Positions 8,840 to 18,153 of a stretch of DNA of 64,000 nucleotides are shown here, in pieces. A program made the position numbers and the translations under genes. The notes beneath the pieces were generated by a model that was given only the letters and a program-made list of their open reading frames with translations, did not search any database and was not told the origin of the DNA. The stretch is from Roseovarius litoreus (GTDB lineage: Bacteria; Pseudomonadota; Alphaproteobacteria; Rhodobacterales; Rhodobacteraceae). Numbering within the stretch: the stretch's first letter is position 1; every line of letters begins with the position of its first letter. Where the stretch lies: the NCBI RefSeq assembly GCF_900142765.1, contig NZ_FRCB01000004.1, positions 124,001 through 188,000 on the forward strand, in the 5' to 3' direction.

Positions 8840-10621
8840 ATGACCCATGACCAGATCATTCTTTTCGCCCTCTTCGGCGCGGTCTTCGCCCTGCTGATCT
8901 GGGGGCGCTACCGCTATGACCTCGTGGCCTTCTGCGCGCTTCTGGCGGCGGTGGTGCTGGGTGTGGTGCAGCCCGATGACGCCTTTGCCGGGTTCGGCCA
9001 TCCCGCCACGATCATTGTGGCGCTGGTGCTGGTGGTCTCGTCGGGGCTGGTCAACGCCGGCGCCGTACAGCTCATCACCCGCAAGCTGATGCAGCACGGC
9101 CGCAGCCTGCGCAGCCATGTGGCGCTGATGGGCGGGATCGGCGCGGTGCTCTCGGGCTTCATCAACAACGTGGCGGCGCTGGCGCTGCTCATGCCCGTGG
9201 ACATGCAGGCCGCCCACCGGGCCAAGCGTTCCCCGGCCCTGTCGCTGATGCCGCTCAGCTTCGCCACCATTCTCGGCGGCATGGTGACGCTGATCGGCAC
9301 CCCGCCCAACATCATCATCGCCTCGATCCGTCAGGACCAGCTGGGCGCCCCCTTCGAGATGTTCGATTTCACACCGGTGGGCGCCGTCACCGCCCTTGCG
9401 GGCATGGCTTTCCTCACTTTGGTCGGCTCTCGCTTCATTCCCAAGCGCGCCACCGAAACGGACCCGACCGAGGCGCTCGAGGACACCGCCGCCTTTCTCG
9501 CCGAGCTTTCCGTGCCCGAAGACAACGACATGATCGACCGTCCGCTCTCGGATCTCGACGGGGCCGCCACCGAAAGCAATGTCTCCGTGCTCGGGCTGAT
9601 CCGCGACGGCACCCGCCGCTACGGCAGTTCCCGCACCACCCGGCTCAGGGCCGATGACATCCTGATCCTCGAAGCGCAGCCCGACGCGCTCGATGCGTTT
9701 CGCTCCGCGCTCGGGCTGGCCTATACCGATGCCGACCGCCGCGCCGTGATCGAGGACGAGGCCGAGGGCCTGACCCTGACACAAGCCGTCGTGCCGCGCG
9801 ACGCGCGCATCGTCGATACCAGCGCGCAGGCGATCGGCCTGCACTGGCGGCAACGCTCGGTGATCGTCGGCATCTCCCGCGAGGGGCGCCGCATCACCGA
9901 GAATCTGCGCCGCGCGACGATCCTGCCGGGCGATATCCTGCTGCTGCTCACCCCGGCCGATACCGGCCCGCAGGTGATCCGCTGGCTGGGATGCCTGCCG
10001 CTGGCCGAAACCGGCCTGTCCGTCACCCAGGAGAACAAGACCTGGCTCGCCATTGGCCTGTTCGCCGCCGCCGTGGCGGCGGCCACCGCCGGTGTGATCC
10101 CGCTCTCCATCGGGCTGGGGATCGTGGTCGTGGGCTATGTGCTCAGCGGCATCGTGCCCCTGCGCGATCTCTATGACGAGATCGAATGGCCCGTCGTGGT
10201 CCTGCTCGGCTCGCTGATCCCCTTGGGCGACGCGCTCAATGACAGCGGCGGAACCCAGCTTCTGGCCTCGCAGCTTGTCGATCTGACCGGCGCCCTGCCG
10301 GTCTGGGCCATTCTGGCGGTGCTCATGGCGGTGACGATGACGCTGTCGGACGTGCTCAACAACACCGCCACCGCGATCGTCGCCGCCCCCGTCGGCATCG
10401 AGATCGCAAGACGCCTCGACGTGGCGCCCGATCCTTTCCTGATGGCGGTGGCAATCGGCGCCTCTTCGGCGTTCCTCACGCCCATCGGCCACAAGAACAA
10501 CACCCTGATCCTCGGTCCCGGCGGCTATCGCTTCGGGGATTACTGGCGCATGGGCCTGCCGCTCGAAATCATCGTGATCGCAGTCTCGGTGCCGATGATC
10601 CTGTGGGTCTGGCCGCTTTGA
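8840..10621 (+). CDS. SLC13-family permease with central TrkA-C domains (copy 1)
   Basis: A 593-residue inner-membrane anion permease. It has hydrophobic halves at about residues 1-200 and 390-593. Between them lies a soluble region of about 190 residues holding two RCK/TrkA-C-like modules (MIDRPLSDLDG...LRADDILILEA and IVDTSAQAIGLHW...ILPGDILLLL). The family repeats are GGMVTLIGTPPNIIIA in the first half and SSAFLTPIGHKNNTLILGPGGY in the second. AGGAGT lies 6 nt before the ATG. Substrates in this family include sulfate, dicarboxylates and other anions; specificity is not evident. It ends 9 bp from the second SLC13 gene. Confidence 0.9.
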   Translation: MTHDQIILFALFGAVFALLIWGRYRYDLVAFCALLAAVVLGVVQPDDAFAGFGHPATIIVALVLVVSSGLVNAGAVQLITRKLMQHGRSLRSHVALMGGIGAVLSGFINNVAALALLMPVDMQAAHRAKRSPALSLMPLSFATILGGMVTLIGTPPNIIIASIRQDQLGAPFEMFDFTPVGAVTALAGMAFLTLVGSRFIPKRATETDPTEALEDTAAFLAELSVPEDNDMIDRPLSDLDGAATESNVSVLGLIRDGTRRYGSSRTTRLRADDILILEAQPDALDAFRSALGLAYTDADRRAVIEDEAEGLTLTQAVVPRDARIVDTSAQAIGLHWRQRSVIVGISREGRRITENLRRATILPGDILLLLTPADTGPQVIRWLGCLPLAETGLSVTQENKTWLAIGLFAAAVAAATAGVIPLSIGLGIVVVGYVLSGIVPLRDLYDEIEWPVVVLLGSLIPLGDALNDSGGTQLLASQLVDLTGALPVWAILAVLMAVTMTLSDVLNNTATAIVAAPVGIEIARRLDVAPDPFLMAVAIGASSAFLTPIGHKNNTLILGPGGYRFGDYWRMGLPLEIIVIAVSVPMILWVWPL

Positions 10622-10630
10622 TCGCCCGCG

Positions 10631-12412
10631 TCACAGCGGCCAGATCACCGGAATGAGCGCACTGGCCAGCAGACCGACGCTCAGGTTCAGCGGAATGCCC
10701 ACCCGCATGAAATCGGTGAACTTGTAGCCGCCGGGACCATAGACAAGCGTATTGGTCTGATAGCCGATGGGTGTGGCGAAACTGGCCGAGGCGGCGATCA
10801 TCACCGCCACCACCAGCGGCCGCGCATCGACCCCCATCGCATCCGCAAGGCCAATGGCGATCGGCGTGACCACCACCGCCACGGCGTTGTTGCTCACCAG
10901 CTCGGTCAGCACGGATGTCAGCAGATAGATCGCCCAGACGACCGCAAAGCCGGGCAACATTGCAAAGCCGGGCGCCATCGCCCCGACGATCAGCCGCACC
11001 GCCCCCGAGGCCTCGAGCGCGGCACCAATCGCCAGCATGGCAAAGATCAGCGCCAGCAGCCGCCCATCGACAAAGGAAAACGCCTCGTCGGCATCGATGC
11101 AGCGGGTGATCAACACCACCGCCACCGCGATCACCGCCAGCGCAAGGATCGGCGCCACGCCAAGGGCCGACAGCACCACGATCCCCGCCAGCGCCAGCAC
11201 CGCCAGCGGCGCATGACTGCGCCGGAACGCCCGCGCCGAAGGCTTTGAGACATCCACCAGATCCATCTCGCGCGACAGGCGCTGGATATCCTCGGGCGCC
11301 CCCTCCAGCAGCAGCGTATCGCCCACCCGCACCACCAGATCATCCAGCTGACGGCCGATTTTCTGGTTCCGGCGATGCACCGCCAGCGGATAGACGCCAT
11401 AGCGCCGTCTGAGCCGCAGCGCACCAAGCGTCCGGCCCACCATCTTGCACCCCGGCGTGATCAGCACCTCGACCGTGGTGGTCTCCACCGCCGAGACCTG
11501 ATCCACCCGCTTGAGGCTCTTGGTGCGCTGCAGGCTCAGCAGTTCGGTCATCTGCGTGCGCAGCACCACCCGGTCGCCCACCTGCAACTCGACCCCCTTC
11601 AGATTGCGCCGCAAGGACTGGTCCCCGCGGATCACGTCGATCAGCCGCACACCCTCGCGCTTGAACAGCTGCACGCCGGTCACCTCGCGGCCAATGAGGT
11701 TCGATTCCGGCGGGATCACCGCCTCGGTGAAAAACTTCATCCGCGACCGGTCCGACAGCATGTCCGCCATCGACGCCCGCTCCGGCAGCAGCAACGGTCC
11801 GATCACCCGCAAATAGATCATCCCCCAGATCACCAGAACCACCGCCAGCGGCGTGACCTCGAAGATCGAGAACGGCTCCATGCCATGCGTGCGCGCCACC
11901 CCGTCCACCAGCAGGTTGGTCGATGTCCCGATCAGCGTCAGCGTGCCCCCGAGGATCGCGGCATAGCTGAGCGGAATGAGCAGCTTGGAGGCCGGCATCC
12001 CCAAGGTCCGCGCCAGCTGCACGAAAACCGGGATCATCACCACCACCACGGGCGTGTTGTTCATAACCGCCGAGCCGACGATCACGAACGCCATCAGCAT
12101 CACGATGGCCAGCTTCGGGCGGTGCCGCGCCTGCCGGTCCGCCAGCGTCGTCAGCGCATCGAGCGCGCCCGTCCGCACCAGCGCGCCCATCACCAGAAAC
12201 AGCATCGCGATAGTCCAGGGCGCGGGGTTCGACAGCACCGCAAGCCCCGCCTCATAGGGCAGCACCCCAAGCGCCAAGAGCAGGGCCGCGCCGCCGATGG
12301 CCACAACCTCGGTGGGAAAAATCTCGCGGATGAACAGCGCGAACATCACACCGACCACCGCAAGGGTGATGGCGGCCTGCCCTGTCTGTGATGTCGCGAT
12401 CATGTCCATCAT
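10631..12412 (-). CDS. SLC13-family permease with central TrkA-C domains (copy 2)
   Basis: Also 593 residues and the same architecture as copy 1: a hydrophobic half, two TrkA-C-like modules (ESNLIGREVTGVQL...LQVGDRVVLRT and GCKMVGRTLGALRL...VRVGDTLLLEG), then the second half. Signatures are ILGGTLTLIGTSTNLLVDG and SASFATPIGYQTNTLVYGPGGY. The stop of the upstream EamA gene overlaps its ATG (ATGA), so translation is probably coupled; two further in-frame ATGs within ten nt leave the exact start open. It is the third gene of the ymdB-like/EamA/SLC13 cassette. The substrate is unknown. Confidence 0.9.
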   Translation of the reverse strand: MMDMIATSQTGQAAITLAVVGVMFALFIREIFPTEVVAIGGAALLLALGVLPYEAGLAVLSNPAPWTIAMLFLVMGALVRTGALDALTTLADRQARHRPKLAIVMLMAFVIVGSAVMNNTPVVVVMIPVFVQLARTLGMPASKLLIPLSYAAILGGTLTLIGTSTNLLVDGVARTHGMEPFSIFEVTPLAVVLVIWGMIYLRVIGPLLLPERASMADMLSDRSRMKFFTEAVIPPESNLIGREVTGVQLFKREGVRLIDVIRGDQSLRRNLKGVELQVGDRVVLRTQMTELLSLQRTKSLKRVDQVSAVETTTVEVLITPGCKMVGRTLGALRLRRRYGVYPLAVHRRNQKIGRQLDDLVVRVGDTLLLEGAPEDIQRLSREMDLVDVSKPSARAFRRSHAPLAVLALAGIVVLSALGVAPILALAVIAVAVVLITRCIDADEAFSFVDGRLLALIFAMLAIGAALEASGAVRLIVGAMAPGFAMLPGFAVVWAIYLLTSVLTELVSNNAVAVVVTPIAIGLADAMGVDARPLVVAVMIAASASFATPIGYQTNTLVYGPGGYKFTDFMRVGIPLNLSVGLLASALIPVIWPL

Positions 12413-13359
12413 ACCGGCCCGCCACCTTTACCTGTATCGCGGCCATCTTCTCGCAATGCGCGAACCGGGGCAAGGCGGATAGCGGGGCGCGGTTGCACCA
12501 GAAACAGCCCCGCCATCAGCACGCCGAACGCCGCCCAGACATAGCCTGAATAGCTTTCTCCAAGCAGCGCCATGGACCAGGTGACACCAAAGGCCGTCAC
12601 CAGATAGGCCACTTGCGCGGCAAACACCGCGCCCGCCTGCCCCACCAGCCAGACATAGCTGGCATAGACCACCGCATGAATGATCGAACTGGCCAAGAGC
12701 GCCGCATCCGGCGCGCCCCAGGGCGGCAGCGGGCTGATCCATTGCCCGGTGACCAGTGCCAGCGGCAGCGCGATCATCGCCCCCAGCAGCGACGCGCCCG
12801 ACAGCACCTGGATCGCATCCATGCCGCGCGTGCCCCATTTCGACACGATATTGCCCTCGACCGCATAGAAAAACGGCGCCACCAGCGCCAGCGGCACAAA
12901 GGCGATCATCGCCGGATCCGGCAGGCTGGCCCGGGGCGCCACCATCAGCACGACCCCCGCCAGCCCCGCCATCAGACCGCCAAGCCGCATGAGGCCGAAC
13001 CGGTCGATGCGCAGGCCAATGGCGATGGGAAAGGCGAACATCGGCACGGTCGAGATCAGGATCGCGATCACCCCCGCAGGCAGATGCACCGCCGCCGCGA
13101 ACGAGGCCGAATTGGGGATCACCGTCCCGGTCAGCGCGATCACCAGGAAAAACCGCAGATCGCCCCCGGCCCTCGGCAGGCCGCGCCCGCGCCACGCATT
13201 GAACGCCGACAACAAAAGACCCGCGATCACCAATTGCCAGAAGATCAACCCGAACGGCATATAGCCTTCACTGACGGCGATCTTCGACAAGGGCGTGGTC
13301 AGGCCCCAGCCCGCGCCGACCACGGTCAGCACCGCCAGCAACCCCAGCCGCGATGTCAC
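12409..13359 (-). CDS. EamA/DMT-family transporter
   Basis: A 316-residue, ten-helix drug/metabolite-type transporter with two EamA repeats (about residues 8-135 and 160-290). It starts at GTG (13359), overlapping the TGA of the upstream phosphoesterase gene by 3 nt, and its own stop overlaps the ATG of the SLC13 gene, so the three genes form a coupled operon. Visible family elements are VGAGWGLTTPLSKIAV near the start and ALLGESYSGYVWAAFGVLMAGLFLV near the end. The substrate is not predictable. Confidence 0.88.
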   Translation of the reverse strand: MTSRLGLLAVLTVVGAGWGLTTPLSKIAVSEGYMPFGLIFWQLVIAGLLLSAFNAWRGRGLPRAGGDLRFFLVIALTGTVIPNSASFAAAVHLPAGVIAILISTVPMFAFPIAIGLRIDRFGLMRLGGLMAGLAGVVLMVAPRASLPDPAMIAFVPLALVAPFFYAVEGNIVSKWGTRGMDAIQVLSGASLLGAMIALPLALVTGQWISPLPPWGAPDAALLASSIIHAVVYASYVWLVGQAGAVFAAQVAYLVTAFGVTWSMALLGESYSGYVWAAFGVLMAGLFLVQPRPAIRLAPVRALREDGRDTGKGGGPV

Positions 13360-14168
13360 GGCCCCGTCTGCTCCAGCCGTCCGCCCTGCCGCACCATGGC
13401 GACGCGGGTGGCCTTGCCGGTGCGGTCATCCGTCTCGACATAAAGCCCCGACAGCGTCACATCGCCCATGGCGGGCTGGAACCGCCCGCGCGCCATGCCA
13501 CTGACAAAGCGGCGCATCGGCTCGGTCTTTTCCATGCCGATCACCGAATTGTAATCGCCGCACATGCCCGCATCGCTCTGAAAAGCGGTGCCTTGGGGCA
13601 GGATCTGCGCATCGGCGGTGGGTACATGGGTATGCGTGCCCACAACGACGCTCGCGCGCCCGTCACAGAAATGGCCCATGCCCATCTTCTCGGACGTGGC
13701 CTCGCAATGGATATCGACCAAAGACGCCTGCACGGCACCGCCCGGCGGATGCGCGCGCAGCACCGCATCCACCGCCGAGAACGGATCGTCGAAACACCGC
13801 TTCATGAAGACCTGCCCCAAGGCCTGACAGACAAGCACCTTGCGCCCCCGCGCGTCGCTGAACACCCCCTGCCCGCGCCCCGGCGCATCCTTGGCATAGT
13901 TCAGCGGGCGCAGCACGCGCGGCTCGGTTTCGATGAATTGCAGCATGTCCTTCTGATCGAAGGCATGATCTCCAAGCGTGATGCAATCGGCCCCGGCCTG
14001 CAGCAGCGCGCGGGCGTGATCGCCCGTCAGGCCCATCCCCCCCGACGCATTCTCGCCATTGACCACGACGAAATCCAGCCGCCACTCCTGTCGCAGCCTG
14101 GGCAAAACATCCGCCACGGCGGCGCGCCCCGCCCGGCCGACAACATCTCCGAGGAACAGAATTTTCAT
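13356..14168 (-). CDS. TIGR00282/YmdB-type metallophosphoesterase
   Basis: A 270-residue dimetal phosphoesterase, close to the usual length. Conserved metal ligands are visible in MKILFLGDVVGRAGR (Asp8), VVNGENASGG, LGDHAFDQ, DIHCEATSEK and the C-terminal VVGTHTHVPTAD. Characterised members (Bacillus YmdB, Deinococcus DR1281) hydrolyse 2',3'-cyclic nucleotides or cAMP and affect RNA turnover. The start at 14168 is chosen because MKILFLGD is the invariant family N-terminus; the frame upstream is not conserved-looking. It is first in the cassette with the EamA and SLC13 transporters. Confidence 0.9.
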   Translation of the reverse strand: MKILFLGDVVGRAGRAAVADVLPRLRQEWRLDFVVVNGENASGGMGLTGDHARALLQAGADCITLGDHAFDQKDMLQFIETEPRVLRPLNYAKDAPGRGQGVFSDARGRKVLVCQALGQVFMKRCFDDPFSAVDAVLRAHPPGGAVQASLVDIHCEATSEKMGMGHFCDGRASVVVGTHTHVPTADAQILPQGTAFQSDAGMCGDYNSVIGMEKTEPMRRFVSGMARGRFQPAMGDVTLSGLYVETDDRTGKATRVAMVRQGGRLEQTGP

Positions 14169-14234
14169 GACAGCGGTGTTAGGCCCCGCGCGCCTCCGGC
14201 GCAAGGGCGCTGTTGCGCCCCGTCCGCCCCCCGT

Positions 14235-14720
14235 TCACGGCGCGATGCGATAGCGCGCGGCGACAGCGACCGGAAAAGCCACCGACCGGGCGATGAAGCA
14301 CACATCATGCACCCGCCCATGCAAGCCGTCGGCGGCGGCCAGATCGGTGCCCGCGGCCACGGTGATCCTTGGCCGCAGCGTCGCGCTCAGAAACTGGCCC
14401 GCGCCACCCGCCGTCACCTCGCCCAGCGCCTCGGGGTCATCCTCATAGGCCTGCACCGCGATCCCGGCATCCGCTGCGAAATGCAGAAACCACAGCATGT
14501 GGCAGGCGCTCAGCGCCGAAATCAGCATATCCTCGGGATTGTGCCGCGCCGGATCGCCGCCAAGCAGCGGATCGTTGGAACAGGCGATCACGGGCTTTCC
14601 CGGCGTCTCGACATTCCAGCTTCGGTCATAGCCGGTATAGCTCGCCGTGCCCTGCCCGCGATTGCCGGTCCACACGATGCGCGCCCGGTAAACCGGCGCG
14701 CCCTGCTCAGCCCCGGTCAA
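14235..14720 (-). CDS. OsmC-family peroxiredoxin-like protein
   Basis: A 161-residue OsmC/Ohr-fold protein that reduces organic hydroperoxides in characterised members. It has the OsmC core NPEDMLISALSACHMLWFL with the first redox cysteine (Cys73) and the second in HDVCFIARSVAFPV. The start is forced: a TGA lies three codons before the TTG at 14720 and there is no ATG or GTG near the N-terminus, so TTG initiation is expected. It overlaps the end of the cyclo-ligase gene by 14 bp, pointing to coupled translation. It is the third gene of the mgtE cassette. Confidence 0.85.
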   Translation of the reverse strand: MTGAEQGAPVYRARIVWTGNRGQGTASYTGYDRSWNVETPGKPVIACSNDPLLGGDPARHNPEDMLISALSACHMLWFLHFAADAGIAVQAYEDDPEALGEVTAGGAGQFLSATLRPRITVAAGTDLAAADGLHGRVHDVCFIARSVAFPVAVAARYRIAP

Positions 14721-15273
14721 ACCCGATCACCCCGGCCTCGGTCACCACCATGTCGAGCGGCTGATCCGTGGGCTCCAGAGGCAGCGCCTCGACCTGCTGT
14801 GCGGCATAGGCGAACCCGATGGCCAGCGTGGGCCGCTTGGCGCGCAGCATCTCAAGCGTCCGGTCATAGAACCCCCCGCCATAGCCAAGCCGCCCGCCGC
14901 TGCGGTCGAAGGCCACCAGCGGCACGATCAGGATCTCCGGCTCGATGAAATCGTCCACCTCGGGGATCATCGCCCCGAATGGACCTTCCTTCAGCCTGCA
15001 ACCCGGCTCCCAGCGCGAGAATTTCAGCGGCAGGCCCGCCCCCTGAATGACCGGCACGCAGACCGGGCCGTGCGCTGCGGCCTCTTCCATCGCCGGGACC
15101 GGATCGATCTCGGTGCGGATCGGCATGTAGCCCGACAGCGGCACGCCGCGATGGCCCGCCAGCACCTGCGACAGATGCCCCGCCTCACCCGGTCCCGCCG
15201 CTTCATGCGCGGCACGGCGCGCGGCAAACGCCGCCTTGCGCGCCGCCGCCTTGATATCCGCAAGATCGCTCAT
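14707..15273 (-). CDS. 5-formyltetrahydrofolate cyclo-ligase
   Basis: A 188-residue enzyme converting 5-formyl-THF to 5,10-methenyl-THF with ATP. The N-terminal helix carries the substrate/ATP-binding basic residues (IKAAARKAAFAARRAAHE). The C-terminal motif IVPLVAFDRSGGRLGYGGGFYDRTL is the family signature. The ATG at 15273 overlaps the mgtE stop as ATGA, so it is translationally coupled to mgtE; the open frame runs further upstream only because it shadows mgtE. The symbol is usually ygfA or fthC. Confidence 0.92.
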   Translation of the reverse strand: MSDLADIKAAARKAAFAARRAAHEAAGPGEAGHLSQVLAGHRGVPLSGYMPIRTEIDPVPAMEEAAAHGPVCVPVIQGAGLPLKFSRWEPGCRLKEGPFGAMIPEVDDFIEPEILIVPLVAFDRSGGRLGYGGGFYDRTLEMLRAKRPTLAIGFAYAAQQVEALPLEPTDQPLDMVVTEAGVIGFDRG

Positions 15274-16661
15274 AGCAACACCACCGCCGCCAGCCCCAGA
15301 AAGGCGAAAAAGCCCACCACGTCGGTCACGGTCGTCACGAACGCCCCCGAGGCCAGCGCCGGGTCGATGCCCACCCGCTCGAGCGCCACGGGAATGACCG
15401 TACCGGCAAGCCCGGCCACCACGAGGTTGATGACCATCGCCGCCCCGATCACATAGCCAAGTTCCGGCCCGCCGAACCATGCGATCCCGACAATCCCCAT
15501 CACGATTGCGAAGATGATCCCGTTGACCAGCCCCACCAGAACCTCGCGCCGGATGAAGCGCCACACGTTCGATCCCGTCAAATCGCGCGTGGCGATGGCA
15601 CGCACCGCCACGGTCAGGCTCTGCGTGCCCGCATTGCCGCCCATCGACGCCACGATCGGCATCAGCACCGCCAGCGCCACGATCTGCGTGATCGCCTCTT
15701 CGAACTGCGCGATGACCAGCGATGCAAGGATCGCCGTCACCAGATTGACCGCCAGCCACGGCAGCCGCTGCCGCGTCGTGTCGATCACCCGGTCGTTCAG
15801 ACTGCCCTCGCCCACACCGGCAAGGCGCAGGATGTCCTCTTCGTGCTCCTCGTCCAGCACCGCCATCGCGTCATCGATGGTGATGACCCCCACCAGCCGT
15901 TCGGTCTCATCCACCACTGGCGCCGATATCAGGTGATACTGGTTGAACGCATAGGCCACATCGGCCTCGGCCTGCGTCACCGGGATGACATGGAACGTGT
16001 CCTCCACCAGATCGCGCAACAGCACCTCCCGGCGCGACGCCATCAGCTTGCCCAGCGTGACATTGCCCACCGGCCTCAGCCGCGGATCGACCAGCACGAT
16101 GTGATAGAACTGCTCCGGCAGATCCTCCTGATCGCGCAGGTAATCGATCGCCTCGCCCACATTCCAGTGCTCGGGCGCCATCACCACCTCGCGCTGCATC
16201 AGGCGGCCCGCGGAATATTCCGGATAGGTCAGCGATTGCTGCACCGCGATCCGGTCGCCGGCCTCCAGCGCGCTCAGGATGGTTTGCTGCTCGTGATCCT
16301 CCAGATCCTCGACCAGATCGACCACATCATCCGAATCGAGATCCCGCACCGCCTCGGCCAGCACGTCGGGCGGCAAGAGGCCGATGACTTCCTGCCGAAG
16401 CCCCTCATCCAGCTCCGACAGCACGTCGCCATCGAAATCCGAGCCATAAAGCTCGATCAGCCGACGGCGGTCAAAGGCGTTGATCTGCTCCAGAAGGTCC
16501 GCGATATCGGCCGGGTGCAGCGCCGACATTTCCTGCAGGAACAGCGCGCGATCCCCGATATCCACCGCATAGATGATCCGCGCCACCGCCTGCGGATTCA
16601 GCGCATAGGAGATGTCCTCTCGCTCGGCCTCGGTCTCTGCCAGCTGTTCCTCATCCGCCAT
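15270..16661 (-). CDS. mgtE: MgtE-type magnesium transporter
   Basis: A 463-residue Mg2+ channel with the full domain order. The cytosolic MgtE N superhelical domain (about 30-135) holds LHPADIADLLEQI. Two CBS domains (about 135-260) hold MQREVVMAPEHWNVGEAIDYLR and LISAPVVDETERLVGVITIDD. Five C-terminal membrane helices carry the selectivity segment PIVASMGGNAGTQSLTVAVRA. GGAGGG lies 5 nt before the ATG at 16661. In characterised MgtE the acidic N and CBS domains sense intracellular Mg2+ and close the pore. It leads a coupled cassette with the cyclo-ligase and OsmC genes. Confidence 0.95.
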   Translation of the reverse strand: MADEEQLAETEAEREDISYALNPQAVARIIYAVDIGDRALFLQEMSALHPADIADLLEQINAFDRRRLIELYGSDFDGDVLSELDEGLRQEVIGLLPPDVLAEAVRDLDSDDVVDLVEDLEDHEQQTILSALEAGDRIAVQQSLTYPEYSAGRLMQREVVMAPEHWNVGEAIDYLRDQEDLPEQFYHIVLVDPRLRPVGNVTLGKLMASRREVLLRDLVEDTFHVIPVTQAEADVAYAFNQYHLISAPVVDETERLVGVITIDDAMAVLDEEHEEDILRLAGVGEGSLNDRVIDTTRQRLPWLAVNLVTAILASLVIAQFEEAITQIVALAVLMPIVASMGGNAGTQSLTVAVRAIATRDLTGSNVWRFIRREVLVGLVNGIIFAIVMGIVGIAWFGGPELGYVIGAAMVINLVVAGLAGTVIPVALERVGIDPALASGAFVTTVTDVVGFFAFLGLAAVVLL

Positions 16662-16794
16662 GACACCCTCCGCCGATGCGCCCCGGCGCAAGACCTACCC
16701 AAGCCGCGCCCGGAAAACAATCACATTGCCCGATTTACCGCGTGCGAAGTCCCGCCTATCGTCACCCCTGATCCTTACTGCAGCAGGCCGCCTC

Positions 16795-18087
16795 ATGACA
16801 CGGCACGAAATCATCACGGGTCACGTGTTGTCCTTCACCGAAGACCCATTCGGCATCGCCCCCGCCGCCTCGGTCACATGGCACGAGGCGCTGCTGATCC
16901 GCGACGGAACCATCATTGCCACGGGCGATCTGGACACGCTGCGCCAACAGGCCCCCGGCGCAACGCTGACCCGCCATGACGGCTGCCTGATCTGCCCCGG
17001 CTTCATCGACGCGCATGTCCATTACCCCCAGACCGCGATTATCGCCAGCTGGGGTGCGCGGCTCATCGACTGGCTCGAACGCTACACCTTCCCCGAGGAG
17101 ATGCGCTTTGCCGATCCCGCCCATGCCGCCGCCGCAGCCGACCGCTATTTCGACCTGACGCTCGCCCATGGCACCACCACCGTCTCCAGCTTCTGCACCT
17201 CGAACACCGCCAGCGTCGAGGCGTTCTTCACCGCAGCCCGGGCGCGCGGGTTGCGGGCGGCCGCCGGCAAGACCTGCATGGACCGCAACGCGCCCCCCGG
17301 CCTGTGCGACACCGCCCAATCCGCCTATGACGACAGCGCCGCGCTGATCGCCCGCTGGCATGGGGTCGACCGGCTGTGCTACGTCATCACCCCTCGCTTC
17401 GCCCCCACCTCAAGCGCCGATCAGCTGGCCGCTCTCGGGGCGCTCTGGGCCAATCACCCCGACTGCCTGATGCAAACCCATCTGAGCGAACAGATCGAGG
17501 AAATCGCCTGGGTGGCCGAGCTTTTCCCCAAGGCCCGCGATTATCTCGATGTCTATGAGACCTTCGGCCTTCTGGGCGATCGCGCGCTGTTCGGCCATGC
17601 CATCCACCTCACCGCGCGTGAGGCCTCTCGCCTTTCGGAAACCGGCGCAGCACTGATCCATTGCCCCACCTCCAACAGCTTCATCGGCTCGGGCCTGTTC
17701 GATATCGGGCGCCGTCTGGCCGAAGGGCAGCGCATCGGACTGGCCACCGATACCGGCGGCGGCTCGAGCTTCTCGATGCTGCGCACGATGGCCGCCGCCT
17801 ATGAGATCGGACAATTGACCGGCACCGCGCTGCATCCCGCGCAGCTTCTGTGGCTGGCCACCGCAGGCTCGGCCCGGGCGCTGCATATGGGCGACAGGAT
17901 CGGCACGATCGCCCCGGGGATGGAGGCGGATCTGGTGGTGCTCGATCTCGCCTCCACCCCCGCCATCGCCACGCGTCACGCGCGCGCAGACGACATCTGG
18001 GACGCGATCTTTCCCACGATCATGATGGGCGATGACCGCGCCATCCGCGATCTGCGCATCATGGGCCAGCCCCTTCGCACGGGCTGA
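16795..18087 (+). CDS. guaD: guanine deaminase
   Basis: A 430-residue amidohydrolase that deaminates guanine to xanthine. It has the N-terminal metal pair in PGFIDAHVHYPQT (His74, His76), FCTSNTASVEAFF, a central zinc histidine in QTHLSEQIEEIAWV, the second in LFGHAIHLT, ALIHCPTSNSFIGSG, and the catalytic aspartate in LATDTGGGSSFSML. Length is normal for bacterial GuaD. The start ATG 16795 (MTRHEIITGHVL) is chosen over longer frames that run back into mgtE. It is divergent from mgtE with 133 bp between; no xanthine dehydrogenase genes are adjacent. Confidence 0.93.
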   Translation: MTRHEIITGHVLSFTEDPFGIAPAASVTWHEALLIRDGTIIATGDLDTLRQQAPGATLTRHDGCLICPGFIDAHVHYPQTAIIASWGARLIDWLERYTFPEEMRFADPAHAAAAADRYFDLTLAHGTTTVSSFCTSNTASVEAFFTAARARGLRAAAGKTCMDRNAPPGLCDTAQSAYDDSAALIARWHGVDRLCYVITPRFAPTSSADQLAALGALWANHPDCLMQTHLSEQIEEIAWVAELFPKARDYLDVYETFGLLGDRALFGHAIHLTAREASRLSETGAALIHCPTSNSFIGSGLFDIGRRLAEGQRIGLATDTGGGSSFSMLRTMAAAYEIGQLTGTALHPAQLLWLATAGSARALHMGDRIGTIAPGMEADLVVLDLASTPAIATRHARADDIWDAIFPTIMMGDDRAIRDLRIMGQPLRTG

Positions 18088-18116
18088 GGCCATGCCGCCC
18101 GCGCGACCGCCCGTCA

Positions 18117-18134
18117 GGGCGGGCAAGCCCGCCC
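18117..18134. terminator. inverted repeat between converging guaD and cupin genes
   Basis: GGGCGGGC-AA-GCCCGCCC is an 18-bp perfect inverted repeat in the 66-bp gap between two converging genes. It lacks a T-run on either strand, so it may act as a weak two-way terminator. Confidence 0.4.
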
Positions 18135-18153
18135 CGGCCCGACCTTCATGCGA

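Noticed and set aside
8477..10492. 671-codon minus-strand frame over the SLC13 gene
   Set aside because: Antisense shadow with His/Gly/Arg-rich text and no recognisable domain; it overlaps both yebC and the SLC13 gene.
12409..16661. Transporter, phosphoesterase and OsmC genes considered as a defence or mobile island
   Set aside because: All are common housekeeping-type families, GC content and codon use match the surroundings, and there are no integrases, direct repeats or tRNA sites.
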